Of a DNA stretch of 64,000 nt, positions 1-8,741 are shown piece by piece; positions within the stretch are counted from its first letter, which is position 1, and each line of letters opens with the position of its first letter. The stretch comes from Allocoleopsis franciscana PCC 7113 (GTDB lineage: Bacteria > Cyanobacteriota > Cyanobacteriia > Cyanobacteriales > Coleofasciculaceae), in contig NC_019738.1 of assembly GCF_000317515.1 (NCBI RefSeq), forward strand, positions 967,501-1,031,500, given 5' to 3'. A program made the translations under genes and the position numbers. The notes beneath the pieces are model-generated. The model worked only from the letters and a program-made list of their open reading frames with translations. It did not search any database and was not told where the DNA came from.

Positions 1-140
1 TTGGCGTATTCCTCTTCAAATTCATCCCAGGGTATCAGATTTGCCATGATTACCCAACGGTTATCTTGTGATAACTTTCCCTCAAAGGGCAGCTCAAAGT
101 TTTCCGGTGGGGTCGGGCTTGAGGAAGCTTTTCTGTACAT
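1..140 (-). CDS. Transposase N-terminus (IS5/IS1182-like), cut by window edge
   Basis: Reading the minus strand from an ATG at 140 gives 46 residues without a stop before the window ends. The peptide contains PENFELPFEGKL, then DNRWVIMANLIPWDEFEEEYA (split across residues 12-46). This NRWV...IPW...EYA pattern is what I know from the N-terminus of IS5/IS1182-type DDE transposases in cyanobacteria. A purine-rich CAGGGAAA lies just upstream of the ATG. The catalytic DDE region would lie outside the window, so whether the copy is intact cannot be judged. The terminal inverted repeat was not identified with certainty. Confidence 0.7.
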   Translation of the reverse strand, partial: MYRKASSSPTPPENFELPFEGKLSQDNRWVIMANLIPWDEFEEEYA

Positions 141-680
141 TTTCCCTGCTCTTGGTACAAGGATTTTGTGGGATTCTACCAGATTTCCTGGGAGCTGAAC
201 AACTTTCAAGACCGCTCAAACTATTTATAGCTAAGGGTTTCCGGTTTTTACAGCAAACCCTACTTAACTCTAGCGAATGAAGCGATCGCCGATCTTGTAG
301 AGGCAACGAACCCAGTGTCAGGAGGGATCACAACAACTTGCCCTCTAGATGGATGAGTCAAACTTCCATCCGTCAAATCTAAGAGGAATGCGATCGCACA
401 ATCTAAAAATCTCAAGTCGTACTGCTTGGCTTGCTGTTTATTGCCTGAAAAACTAGCAACTATATCTTCATCCATCGCACCTTACCGATCTGCGATGCCA
501 CCCTGAAAAAGACAGTACTGAAGCCAACCGACATTAACTAAGTCTTGCTATTTGGGGGGCAAACCCGCCTCCCAGCCGTGAAAGCAGCACTGCGCGATCG
601 CTTTAAAGCAATAGCACTTTCAGTTACTGAAATTGTCCAACCGTTTTTTCCGCCTACAGTTACGGTAAGAACAAACGTTG
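141..680. other. Gene-poor stretch beside the transposase
   Basis: No convincing gene is visible. Short open frames exist on both strands (for example minus 260-475), but they show no recognisable motif and could be remnants of a gene interrupted by the insertion element. The pair AGGGTTT (234-240) and AAACCCT (255-261) forms an imperfectly spaced inverted repeat that could mark the element's end or a terminator. HIP1 octamers occur around 285, 391 and 593. Confidence 0.4.
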
Positions 681-872
681 TTAAGCCGTTTCCAACCAAT
701 CGAAAATTTGATCTAACTGCTGGAGTGTTACCAATCCGTACTGCCAAAGAATCATTGGTACCAGATTGAGAGTATCAGGGAGATGGCGTACAGCCAAATC
801 AATGGAAGTCGATGGAATTGCCAAATCATCCTGTAAAAAACAAATTAACCCTTGCAAACGTTTTGAATTCAT
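681..872 (-). CDS. DUF2949 domain small protein
   Basis: A 63-residue protein is read from the ATG at 872. The frame stays open up to 929, but the family usually begins close to the helix that starts with RLQGLICFLQDDLAI, so the inner ATG is preferred. It is preceded by GGAG, although very close to the start. The C-terminal signature PMILWQYGLVTLQQLDQIFDWLE is typical of DUF2949, a short cyanobacterial family of unknown function. There is no membrane segment or signal peptide. It stands alone, between the transposase edge and the Hsp70-like gene on the same strand. The family call is fairly sure; no function can be given. Confidence 0.72.
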   Translation of the reverse strand: MNSKRLQGLICFLQDDLAIPSTSIDLAVRHLPDTLNLVPMILWQYGLVTLQQLDQIFDWLETA

Positions 873-1165
873 CGCTCCAGCCCTGCATAAGTGATTTCTT
901 ATTGCTTTCCTAGTCAACTTACAGGGCAATTGTGATTATTTTGTGATTTATTTAGGTCGGATGCGCTGTGAAATAGATTAAAAAAAGTAAACTCAGTTAT
1001 CTAAAGTTTTGTAAATATAAACTCCATCTCTGGCATACCAATTTGGGCACATTTACAGTTCGTTATATGAAGTTAACGTTACATTGTTAAGTATGACCTA
1101 TGTTTGGAAATTGACGCTTCAAAAGTCCTACAGCCTATACCTCTCAACTCAAAGGATGACTACTC

Positions 1166-3094
1166 CTACTGGATGAGAATAACAGCCTCTTCCGCCTTAT
1201 TATTGAGAGCATTCTTTAACTCTTGTCCAACCTTAGCAATCAGTTCATCAAACGCTTCCTGATTCGCCGTCAGTTGTTCTCTAAAAACCCGTTCTAACTC
1301 AGGATTCATTTGCTCACAAATTGAATCAAGCTTACTATCATTCAAAAGCATAGGACGACTCCAACTAGGAACATCCACCTTTGTCTTAATTGCGTCTTGA
1401 GTTTTGCTGCGAGTTATCTCCACACCTGCCGCCAGCACCGAAACTCCATAGATGAGCACAATAGGCCAAGTTAAATGTCCGGTTAATATCAAAGCGATGA
1501 TGCTACCGACAGTACCCCCACCAATCACGACATTGACGATAAACGAGACGGTATCAGCAAGAATAGTGTCTCCAATTGACAACTCCGGGTTGACCACATC
1601 AGGGTTAATCCCCTCCTCAAACCTCAAACTACTTCTAGGTATCTGATATTTGCGACAAATTGAGTCAGTTTCTTGTGCCAATTCAGGTTGAATTTTACTG
1701 TTAAACCAAGTCACACATTGACTATTAACAATCTGCCGAGTTCGATCGCTCTTAATCCAATCCTCTGCCTGCTTTTTCATCACGTCTTCCAGGTCAGCCA
1801 AAGTCCGGATTTTGTTGTTTCTCCAATCTTTCAAACCGGGTTTAATAGCCTTGTCAATCAATCCCTGTGAGAGGGGCTTCACCAGCAGTTCAATTAACTC
1901 TGGAATATGCCTCTCAATCAGGTCTTTTAATTTCTTTGAATCAAATACTTGATTAATTTCTGATTTAAAGGCAGATGCCCGCAAATCCCATCGTCCAACC
2001 CGTGCTAAACCCAATGCAATACATCGTTCTGGTTCTGGATCTGGACGAACTTGACTTTCGGGTTCTGGGAAAATCTCTTCGCAAATCTCACGGGTAAACT
2101 TCATGCGGGATGCACCCCCAGTCATCAACACAACCCTCGGCACAATACCTTGTTGGTCGAGCTTTTCTTTCGCCACATTCACCGCCTCACGGAAGGACTG
2201 AATCCAACTGTTGCCCTCCAGTTCAGGTAAAGGCTGGTTCAATATTTCCTGTGCCATCACACGACTCACTTGAGGGATAAAGTAAATCTGTTCGTTGATG
2301 GACTCAAAGCCGCGTGCAAAGGATTGTGGATGGCTATAAAGTTGTTCGTTAGAAAAGTAATCTTCCTTCGCTTTGCGACAGGCTAATTCACAACGCGCTT
2401 GGTGATGGGGATAGTCTTCAAACACTTGTTCGAGTAACGCCTTATCCTCATGGTTGGCGAGAGTTCGGGCAAAAATTGCCTTGTCAATTAGGGATGCTCC
2501 GAGGTGGTTACTTCCGAAATCTATAGGTATTTCATGTAAACTCTTAACTAAGGTGAAATCCGTCGTTGAAGAGCCAATATCAACAATTAGAACGGCTGAT
2601 TTGAGTTTGTCATAGTCGAGCTTACCCGCTTCCTTGGCTTGCATGAAAGCAGCTCGTGATTCGGGTACAACGCTCAATAAAGGAATACCCGATTCCTTCA
2701 GTAACATTTGGTATTCTTCGCGATCGCTCACTGACCACCCTGAAGGACACCCAACAAAGAACTGACTCGTTGTCCCACCTTCAATCTGTTTGCTGTCTTT
2801 CAAAAGGCGGTAGTAGGTTGCCAAAAAATTCAGGATAGTTTTTCTGTAATTCAGGTCGTTATTTGGCTTTTTCTTAAACGAAATTTGGAGTTGAGTAACG
2901 CCAGCTTGAATTAAGGCTTGTTCTCCAATTAGATAGCCAAGTTCGGGATGCCAACCCAGAGCGGTAATTTGAACTTTTTTATTATTAATTTCCAGCATCT
3001 CAGGGGGTTCGATGCTCTCTATTCTGGCTTTAGCCACAGCCGTTTCACCGTGTCCTAAATCGAACCCAATTGTTTCTAAAACTTGCATATTCAT
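1166..3094 (-). CDS. Hsp70/actin-like ATPase with C-terminal membrane hairpin
   Basis: This 642-residue protein has the actin/Hsp70 nucleotide-binding layout: a phosphate-1 loop near residues 10-18 (FDLGHGETA), a phosphate-2 loop at 170-180 (IVDIGSSTTDF) and an adenosine motif at 324-330 (MTGGASR). It is not canonical DnaK, because the substrate-binding beta domain is missing. Residues 380-500 are helical and charged, and 511-560 form two hydrophobic membrane segments followed by a helical tail. It probably works as a membrane-anchored Hsp70-like ATPase of unknown client. AAAGG upstream is better spaced for the ATG at residue 3 (3088) than for residue 1. The next gene upstream (3203-4111) is co-oriented and also membrane-associated, which suggests a two-gene unit. 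Confidence 0.75.
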   Translation of the reverse strand: MNMQVLETIGFDLGHGETAVAKARIESIEPPEMLEINNKKVQITALGWHPELGYLIGEQALIQAGVTQLQISFKKKPNNDLNYRKTILNFLATYYRLLKDSKQIEGGTTSQFFVGCPSGWSVSDREEYQMLLKESGIPLLSVVPESRAAFMQAKEAGKLDYDKLKSAVLIVDIGSSTTDFTLVKSLHEIPIDFGSNHLGASLIDKAIFARTLANHEDKALLEQVFEDYPHHQARCELACRKAKEDYFSNEQLYSHPQSFARGFESINEQIYFIPQVSRVMAQEILNQPLPELEGNSWIQSFREAVNVAKEKLDQQGIVPRVVLMTGGASRMKFTREICEEIFPEPESQVRPDPEPERCIALGLARVGRWDLRASAFKSEINQVFDSKKLKDLIERHIPELIELLVKPLSQGLIDKAIKPGLKDWRNNKIRTLADLEDVMKKQAEDWIKSDRTRQIVNSQCVTWFNSKIQPELAQETDSICRKYQIPRSSLRFEEGINPDVVNPELSIGDTILADTVSFIVNVVIGGGTVGSIIALILTGHLTWPIVLIYGVSVLAAGVEITRSKTQDAIKTKVDVPSWSRPMLLNDSKLDSICEQMNPELERVFREQLTANQEAFDELIAKVGQELKNALNNKAEEAVILIQ

Positions 3095-3202
3095 CCTTTC
3101 CCCGAATCCTTGCTTATAAGGGAAACCCTTTTTAAATGAAGACTTTGACGGAAGATTTAGTTTGTCATCAGCGCTTTAGCCCTAAAGCACAACTACGAAG
3201 GG

Positions 3203-4111
3203 CTACTCTCTAACCTCAGAATACGCTGGCTCAATCACCCGTCCGCGTCGAAGCAAGCGATCGCCCTTTACTAAAGCGGGAGTTATCGTCACGTAATCTT
3301 GGGCGGAGCGATCAATATTTGGCTCGAAATCAAAATACTCACGACGACTCTGAGCGTCGTCCGGTCGATAAAGTTGCGATCGAATTCCCTGCTCCATTAA
3401 AATCTGGGGCAGCAGTTTTGTCAGTTCCAGCGCCATCTGAGGTTTCTCCAGAAATGACGCACCCATCAGCCGCTGAACGAGATTCAAAAGTTCAGGCAAC
3501 TCTTCGATTCCACTAGCATCGAGCGGTTTTTTTACAGGTTCAGCCGAAGTAACCGCCAAATCAATCGTATTGAGCGCATCCGCCAGATTATTTAGAAGGA
3601 TTTGGCTATCAACCTGCACGATTGGTTGGGGCACTCCTAGAGACTGAGTTGAATCTGAACGATTTTCTGGTTTACCTTTCTCGATCTGGAGTACAACTTC
3701 CAATCCTACAAGCACAGTCATCAGCAAGATATCCATCCAAGCCCCTGGAGTATCTTGAGTTAACGAAAATAATGAACCTAAAATGCTGATGCCGATGAGT
3801 GCCTGTAGCACTTTCAGAATTACCCTGTTAGAGGGCAGCCGTGTGGCTTGATTATCTATTTGCTGCGGCTTTGGCTCTAAAAACTTTGTTTCATTAGCCG
3901 CCGTCAGCGTACCAATAGTCTGCCGTAACGTATCCAGAAAAAAGGATGCCAAACGTACCTGAGTCACGCTCAGTCCACCAATGTAACTCTTCTCAAGATT
4001 ATCAATTCGATTTTGAACCAGCTTAACGACTTGCTCCGGGCTGCTTGCCCTCTCAATCTCTGTCTGAAGTTCGCTCCGTTCTTTGCTAAAGAGTGTAAAT
4101 AGTGTTTTCAT
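3203..4111 (-). CDS. Membrane protein with possible GrpE-like C-terminus
   Basis: A 302-residue protein whose family I do not recognise. Residues 1-75 are helical and charged. Residues 97-143 form two membrane segments separated by a short loop. A long helical region follows, and the C-terminus (258-295) reads FDFEPNID ... VTITPALVKGDRLLRRGRVI. That tail resembles the end of GrpE ([10 protein letters not shown] ... [19 protein letters not shown] in the true GrpE of this window). It lies 108 bases upstream of the Hsp70-like gene on the same strand. I infer, without proof, that it could be that protein's exchange factor or membrane partner. Confidence 0.6.
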   Translation of the reverse strand: MKTLFTLFSKERSELQTEIERASSPEQVVKLVQNRIDNLEKSYIGGLSVTQVRLASFFLDTLRQTIGTLTAANETKFLEPKPQQIDNQATRLPSNRVILKVLQALIGISILGSLFSLTQDTPGAWMDILLMTVLVGLEVVLQIEKGKPENRSDSTQSLGVPQPIVQVDSQILLNNLADALNTIDLAVTSAEPVKKPLDASGIEELPELLNLVQRLMGASFLEKPQMALELTKLLPQILMEQGIRSQLYRPDDAQSRREYFDFEPNIDRSAQDYVTITPALVKGDRLLRRGRVIEPAYSEVRE

Positions 4112-4421
4112 CGCTTACCAAGACTTCAGCATTGCTCTCAATAGGGAATAATTCAGTGTATTACTAAAATTTTAATTAAATGCTGAAGTGAATTTTACCA
4201 ATTTAGTCTAAATGTAGATTTAGTCAGATGAGATAGGTGAGCGTTCAATATCAATATTAGATAATGTTACCGAATTGCCTACAGTCTGAATAAAAATAAT
4301 AGATTTCTACAATTCATTACACCCCTCAAATTAAGTTATATTATATCTACTGAAAAAATAACGTTAATTCTATTGTTCCAACTTCTATCGAAAGGAACAA
4401 ATTGCAAGTTGGCGAGTGATA
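4112..4421. other. AT-rich intergenic region with two inverted repeats
   Basis: No gene is seen. A perfect 11-base inverted repeat, ACTTCAGCATT (4123-4133) with AATGCTGAAGT (4179-4189), lies just upstream of the gene starting at 4111 and could be an operator or leader structure. A second pair, TTGTTCC (4373-4379) and GGAACAA (4394-4400), sits just after the stop of the pentapeptide gene. It may be a weak terminator, although a T-run lies only about 14 bases further on. Confidence 0.5.
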
Positions 4422-5333
4422 TTAACGAATTAAGGCTTCTTGATTGAAGCTGCTATCCCATCCTTCAGTTTGTTCTATATTAACTTCTTTGAAAACAGCC
4501 CATTGAAGAGAAGCTCCCTTGAGATTAGTTCCTGTGAGATTTGCCCCCCTAAAGACAGCTCTCTCAAGGTTGGCTCCCTCAAAGTTAGCTCCTGTAAGGT
4601 TGGCTCCTCTAAAGACAGCTCCTTGAAGTTGTGCTCCTTGAAAGGAAGCACCGCTTAGGTCGGTTTGATTAAAGACAATCCTTTTGAGGTAAGCTCCTTT
4701 TAGGGACGCTTGTTGAAGGTTGGTGCGCCAAAAGCTAGTTCTCTTGACTAGAGCCTGATCAAGGTTTGCTCCTCGAAGATTTGCCTCGCTGAGGCTAGCC
4801 TCGCTGAAGTATACCCGAGTAAAGTCTGCTTCCCTCAGGTCGGCTTGTCGAAAGCTTGTTTCTTGAAGGATCGCTTCATGGAAATCTACCCTCCTTAAAA
4901 CAGCTCTCATGAGATGCGATCGCCAAAAAATTGTGCCTCGCAGGCAAGCTCCTGTTAAGTTAGCCTGAAAGAGTGTTGCGACCTGAAGGTCAGTTTCTGG
5001 AAGAGAAGCGCCGATTAAGTTGGCTTGGCTGAGGTTGGATTGGAAGAGAATCGCCCCCTCAAGGTCTGCCTGATTCAAGTTGGCTCGACTCAAGGACACA
5101 CACTCTAGTCGTGCACCACTCAGGTTGGCGTGGCTCAGGTTAGCGCGACTCAAGTTAGCGCGACTCAGGTTAGTGCGATTCAGGTTAGCGCATTGGAAGT
5201 ATGCTCCACAAAGATTTGCTTCTTTTAAGTCTGAGTCGCTGAGGTCTATGGGGATCTGACAACTTTCTGGCTTTTGTCGATTCCAGAAATATACCCCTTG
5301 CCTAAGCAATGCGAGCTGTTCCGGATTTGCCAT
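4422..5333 (-). CDS. Pentapeptide repeat protein
   Basis: A 303-residue protein made almost wholly of A(N/D)LxX-type pentapeptides from about residue 30 to 285, roughly 50 copies. This predicts a right-handed quadrilateral beta helix about 12 coils long. The N-terminal cap (residues 4-20, QLALLRQGVYFWN) matches the cap common in cyanobacterial members. Central repeats (about 140-200) are more degenerate, with F at the core position, than the clean ANLSR/ANLTG runs at each end. There is no signal peptide, so it is likely cytoplasmic. The biochemical role of most such proteins is unknown. It stands alone between gaps on both sides. Confidence 0.9.
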   Translation of the reverse strand: MANPEQLALLRQGVYFWNRQKPESCQIPIDLSDSDLKEANLCGAYFQCANLNRTNLSRANLSRANLSHANLSGARLECVSLSRANLNQADLEGAILFQSNLSQANLIGASLPETDLQVATLFQANLTGACLRGTIFWRSHLMRAVLRRVDFHEAILQETSFRQADLREADFTRVYFSEASLSEANLRGANLDQALVKRTSFWRTNLQQASLKGAYLKRIVFNQTDLSGASFQGAQLQGAVFRGANLTGANFEGANLERAVFRGANLTGTNLKGASLQWAVFKEVNIEQTEGWDSSFNQEALIR

Positions 5334-5440
5334 TGAGCGCCGGCCCTTCAGTTTGATGTATTACCTAATTGTTATAGGATACTCTGTTACTGGGCTTTAT
5401 CCCCACCTAAGCACCCTTGCGATCGCCCTACAGCCCTCCC

Positions 5441-5875
5441 TTACTCCTTAGCCTTCATTTCAGCCGCTTGCTTGACGGTAAAACTCACTTCCTGACCATA
5501 AGAAATTTCAAGAGTATGACCGTCCGGGTCACGGATAAAAGCCCAGTAACCCACCGGGTATCCCTCCTCCGCCGGCCCTACTTCTAGAACACCCTCTAAC
5601 CGAGCCTGATCACAAAGGCGATCTACTTCCTCACGAGTCGCGCACGCTACACCCAGATGGGCGATAGGTAAGAGTGGATATTCTACAGTGGGCATTTGAA
5701 TCAGCACGATCACAAAAGGCCGAGTGAGGTCGCCTAGCCAGACAACATCAGATTGATTGGTTTGATCCGTGCGGTGGTGAACCACTTGCATTCGTGCATA
5801 CTTTGAATAAAACGTGATGCTGGCATCCAGATGAGTTACAGGAAGCGCGACGTGTGTAAACCCCAGATCGGACAT
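5441..5875 (-). CDS. VOC (glyoxalase/dioxygenase-fold) protein
   Basis: A 144-residue protein with two beta-alpha-beta-beta-beta modules. The usual metal-ligand positions of the vicinal oxygen chelate fold are filled by H8 (FTHVALPV), H73 (IAHLGVA) and E123 (GHTLEISYG). RDPDGHTLEIS near residues 115-125 is the family's C-terminal signature. The length is that of a single-domain lactoylglutathione-lyase-like protein, but the substrate cannot be told; resistance proteins and dioxygenases share the fold. It is flanked on the same strand by the pentapeptide and methyltransferase genes with separate gaps, so no operon is evident. Confidence 0.82.
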   Translation of the reverse strand: MSDLGFTHVALPVTHLDASITFYSKYARMQVVHHRTDQTNQSDVVWLGDLTRPFVIVLIQMPTVEYPLLPIAHLGVACATREEVDRLCDQARLEGVLEVGPAEEGYPVGYWAFIRDPDGHTLEISYGQEVSFTVKQAAEMKAKE

Positions 5876-5979
5876 CAGAAATCTCCTATTATTTGGTTAT
5901 TGCTTGGGACAAGCACGCCAATCATAAATAACCAATTTTAAACGTACCAGCGCTTGCTCCTTAGAGGCATTGCCAAAGG

Positions 5980-6657
5980 CTACCAAACTCGCAATAGCTG
6001 GTTACCCCCTTTCTGAAATTCATAAGGCACCTGCTGAATTTCCAAGTTATATCCCTGTGCCGTTAATTCTTTCATGACCCATGGCAGCAAATAGGAAGGT
6101 TCCCCAGAAATATTTAAAAGGGGGAAAATTCGCACTTCACTCGCCACGCGACACAATTCCTGAATTGAGGCAAGGTGAAACTCTTGGGAGATTAAATCGG
6201 AATAAGTAAATAGAAAATGACTGCACAAGGCTAAGTCAAAGCGATCGCATTCAAAGGGCAACCCCGGCAGTTCATCCATCACATAACGTCCTTGCTGAAT
6301 TCCTAGGGGAAAATCTTCCACAAATAATTGCATGGCACTCATGCGGATTTGTCCCAATTGTTCGGGTGATTGGATATCCTGCCAGACGTAGTATTCCTGA
6401 GCGGCCTTAACTCCCTCTATGACGGTTGGGTAAGTTTCTTGGATACGCTGGGCAATTTCATCGGCAGAAAACTGATAAATCGGGTCAGATGAAATCACTG
6501 AGTATCCTTGCTGACTCATCTCGGCGTTGAAGCTGGCAGGGCCACCGGCACAATCGAGAATTTTCAAGTGGAGGTCATTCGGCGTTAGGTGAAACATTTT
6601 GACATATTCGCTTAGGGAACGTCCCCAAGGAATCACTTTTTCCAGTTTTAAGCCCAT
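5980..6657 (-). CDS. Class I SAM-dependent methyltransferase
   Basis: The glycine-rich SAM motif is LKILDCAGGPASF (about 71-83 counting from an upstream GTG at 6777), followed by an acidic strand end at ISSDPI. FDLALCSHFLFTYSD lies near the post-motif strand. I prefer the ATG at 6657 because homologues I know begin near LEKVIPWGRSLSEYVKMF. The 40 extra residues from GTG 6777 show no clear domain. No Shine-Dalgarno sequence is evident for either start. The substrate is unknown. The gene is divergent from the tiny membrane ORF at 6897. Confidence 0.78.
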   Translation of the reverse strand: MGLKLEKVIPWGRSLSEYVKMFHLTPNDLHLKILDCAGGPASFNAEMSQQGYSVISSDPIYQFSADEIAQRIQETYPTVIEGVKAAQEYYVWQDIQSPEQLGQIRMSAMQLFVEDFPLGIQQGRYVMDELPGLPFECDRFDLALCSHFLFTYSDLISQEFHLASIQELCRVASEVRIFPLLNISGEPSYLLPWVMKELTAQGYNLEIQQVPYEFQKGGNQLLRVW

Positions 6658-6896
6658 TGGTGTTTTTAAGAATTGTGTTCTAGCTTCACTCGTTCGGGGC
6701 AAGGCGTTTGCTTGACCAACAACCCAGTGACCGCCTCTGAGTTCGATTTGGTCAAGGGCATCGACAAAGCCGATCACAAAAGCTGTTGTTCAAAATCACC
6801 AAGTCGTGTAATCCAACTCCCTGAAGTGTATTTTCTTTCGTCTGTAGGATTTTCCCGTCAAGTTCAAACGATCAGGTGTGAGAGGAAAAGAGTATC

Positions 6897-6998
6897 ATGA
6901 ACACTCAAAAGATTCGCTTTGCAACGATTACATTGATATATGCGGCTTTGCTGTTTGCAGCTCCCCTGCTCATTAAACTCTGTTCACAACTTCCATAG
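6897..6998 (+). CDS. 33-residue single-span membrane miniprotein (putative)
   Basis: An ATG at 6897 opens a 33-codon frame ending at TAG 6996-6998. After a short basic start (MNTQKIRF) the peptide is hydrophobic (ATITLIYAALLFAAPLLIKL), as in one transmembrane helix with a positive N-terminus. AGAGG stands 11 bases upstream, a long but usable spacing. Cyanobacteria carry many such small membrane subunits of photosynthetic and NDH complexes, but I do not match this one to any. It is divergent from the methyltransferase and followed by a strong palindrome at 7005-7029 that may end its transcript. Confidence 0.45.
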   Translation: MNTQKIRFATITLIYAALLFAAPLLIKLCSQLP

Positions 6999-7004
6999 CA
7001 GATG

Positions 7005-7029
7005 GTAGGGTGGGCAATGCCCACCCTAC
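7005..7029. repeat. Perfect 25-base palindrome, copy 1
   Basis: Arms of 12 bases (GTAGGGTGGGCA and its complement) flank a single A. A near-identical palindrome with 11-base arms lies at 47467-47489. Position between convergent transcripts (the miniprotein and pckA) would suit a bidirectional terminator, but no T-run follows closely. A dispersed intergenic repeat is the more likely identity. Confidence 0.75.
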
Positions 7030-7073
7030 ATCAAAGGTATTATTTGAGAGACTGCATCTCCATCTCAAAAACG

Positions 7074-8741
7074 CTAAAACACGGGAGCCGCTTCCAAAAT
7101 CTCTAAGGGAGCCTGATGAAACTGCTTAAAGTTTTCCACAAACCGCTTCGCTAGAGCCTTGGCTTGTTGCTCATAGGCCGCCGGATCGCTCCAAGTCTTC
7201 TGAGGGTCTAAAATGTCCCGCTCAACCCCAGGGACAATTTCGGGTACCAAAATTTTGAAGATCGGATGGTGATGGAAGGCGACGCGATCCAACTTGCCAC
7301 TGAGAGCGGCTGATATCATGGCACGAGTTAGTGGCAGTTTGATGCGTGAGCCGATGCCATAAGGGCCACCTGTCCAACCCGTATTCACTAAGTACACCGT
7401 AGCATCGAACTTAACCAGCTTTTCATATAACATCTTACCGTAGACTGTCGCAGATAACGGTAGGAACGGCTGACCAAAACAGGCTGAGAATGTGGCTTGT
7501 GGCTCCGTAATGCCGCGTTCTGTACCTGCTACCTTACTGGTATAGCCCGACATGAAGTGATAGATGGCTTGGCGATGGGTTAATTTGGCAATGGGTGGCA
7601 ACACGCCAAATGCATCGGCGGTTAGGAAAATAACGGTCTTGGGATGGCCACCGATACTAGGAATCACGCAATTGGGAATATGTTCCACCGGATAAGCGAC
7701 TCTAGTATTTTCCGTTAAGCTGCCATCGTCATAATCGGGCACACGAGTATTTTCATCGAGAACCACGTTTTCCAGCATTGCGCCAAAGCGAATGGCTTCC
7801 CAAATCTGAGGTTCATTTTCCTTGGATAGGCGAATGGTCTTGGCGTAACATCCTCCCTCAAAATTGAAGGTGCCAAGGTCTGACCATCCATGTTCGTCAT
7901 CCCCAATTAAATGCCGGATGGGGTCAGCAGATAATGTTGTTTTACCGGTGCCAGAAAGTCCAAAAAATAGAGCTGTGTTACCATCCTGATCCATGTTGGC
8001 GGAGCAGTGCATCGGCAAAACATTCCGTTTCGTCATGATGTAATTCATGAACGAGAACACGGATTTTTTCATTTCACCGGCATAGTGGGTACCACCAATC
8101 AGAACCAGCCTTTTCTCAAAACTGAGGACAATAAAGGCTTCACTGTTGATACCATCAATATCTGGGTCACCCTGGAAACCTGGAACGGATATTACTGTAA
8201 AGTCAGGGTGATGAGTTTTGAGTTCCTCTGCTGTTGGCCTGAGGAACATTTGATGGACAAATAAATTGTGAGAGGCTAGTTCATTAATAACTCGGACACT
8301 GAGCTGATAATTTGGATCGGCACCAACATAACCATCAAAGACATACAGGTTTTTGCCCTGTATATAAGCCAGCATTCGTTTGTAGAGTAGATCAAATTTA
8401 TCGCTCGCAATCGGAACGTTGACTGTGTTCCAATCTATTTCATCATGGATACTCGGTTCGTCAACAATGAATTTATCCTTAGGAGAGCGACCTGTATATT
8501 TGCCCGTGTTGACACAAAGAGCGCCATTACTCGCTAGAATACCTTCTTGGCTTACTATTGAATGTTCGATAAGTTGAGGAACGGGTAGGTTCCAGTAAAC
8601 CTGACCTAAGTTTTTCAGACCGAGAGACTCTAGTCCAGGAGTCTTTCCGTTGATTTGATTCCTGTCTTGGGAAGAGTTCTGATAAACCCCATTCAGGTTT
8701 TTCCGAGCTAGGGACTCTCGTTTCTGAGTTTTGCTATTCAT
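7074..8741 (-). CDS. pckA: Phosphoenolpyruvate carboxykinase (ATP)
   Basis: It converts oxaloacetate and ATP to phosphoenolpyruvate, CO2 and ADP in gluconeogenic or C4-type flux. The P-loop GLSGTGKTT is at 261-269 and the kinase-2/metal motif DDEHGW at 281-286. [14 protein letters not shown] (78-91) is the usual substrate-side loop. The 555 residues exceed the usual length of about 530. The excess is N-terminal, where ESLxxKNLxxVYxN occurs twice, at residues 9-22 and 38-51. Only the second copy is in the normal place, so the first 30 or so residues look like a duplication. AAAGGGAG eight bases before the ATG supports the start at 8741. It is monocistronic. Confidence 0.96.
   Translation of the reverse strand: MNSKTQKRESLARKNLNGVYQNSSQDRNQINGKTPGLESLGLKNLGQVYWNLPVPQLIEHSIVSQEGILASNGALCVNTGKYTGRSPKDKFIVDEPSIHDEIDWNTVNVPIASDKFDLLYKRMLAYIQGKNLYVFDGYVGADPNYQLSVRVINELASHNLFVHQMFLRPTAEELKTHHPDFTVISVPGFQGDPDIDGINSEAFIVLSFEKRLVLIGGTHYAGEMKKSVFSFMNYIMTKRNVLPMHCSANMDQDGNTALFFGLSGTGKTTLSADPIRHLIGDDEHGWSDLGTFNFEGGCYAKTIRLSKENEPQIWEAIRFGAMLENVVLDENTRVPDYDDGSLTENTRVAYPVEHIPNCVIPSIGGHPKTVIFLTADAFGVLPPIAKLTHRQAIYHFMSGYTSKVAGTERGITEPQATFSACFGQPFLPLSATVYGKMLYEKLVKFDATVYLVNTGWTGGPYGIGSRIKLPLTRAMISAALSGKLDRVAFHHHPIFKILVPEIVPGVERDILDPQKTWSDPAAYEQQAKALAKRFVENFKQFHQAPLEILEAAPVF

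Noticed and set aside
545-769. 74-codon plus-strand frame near the left edge
   Set aside because: It overlaps the end of the DUF2949 gene on the other strand, and its sequence shows no known pattern.
4422-5333. Dense short direct repeats that might suggest a CRISPR or satellite array
   Set aside because: The repeats have a 15-base period and encode pentapeptides in one unbroken frame; there are no spacers of constant length.
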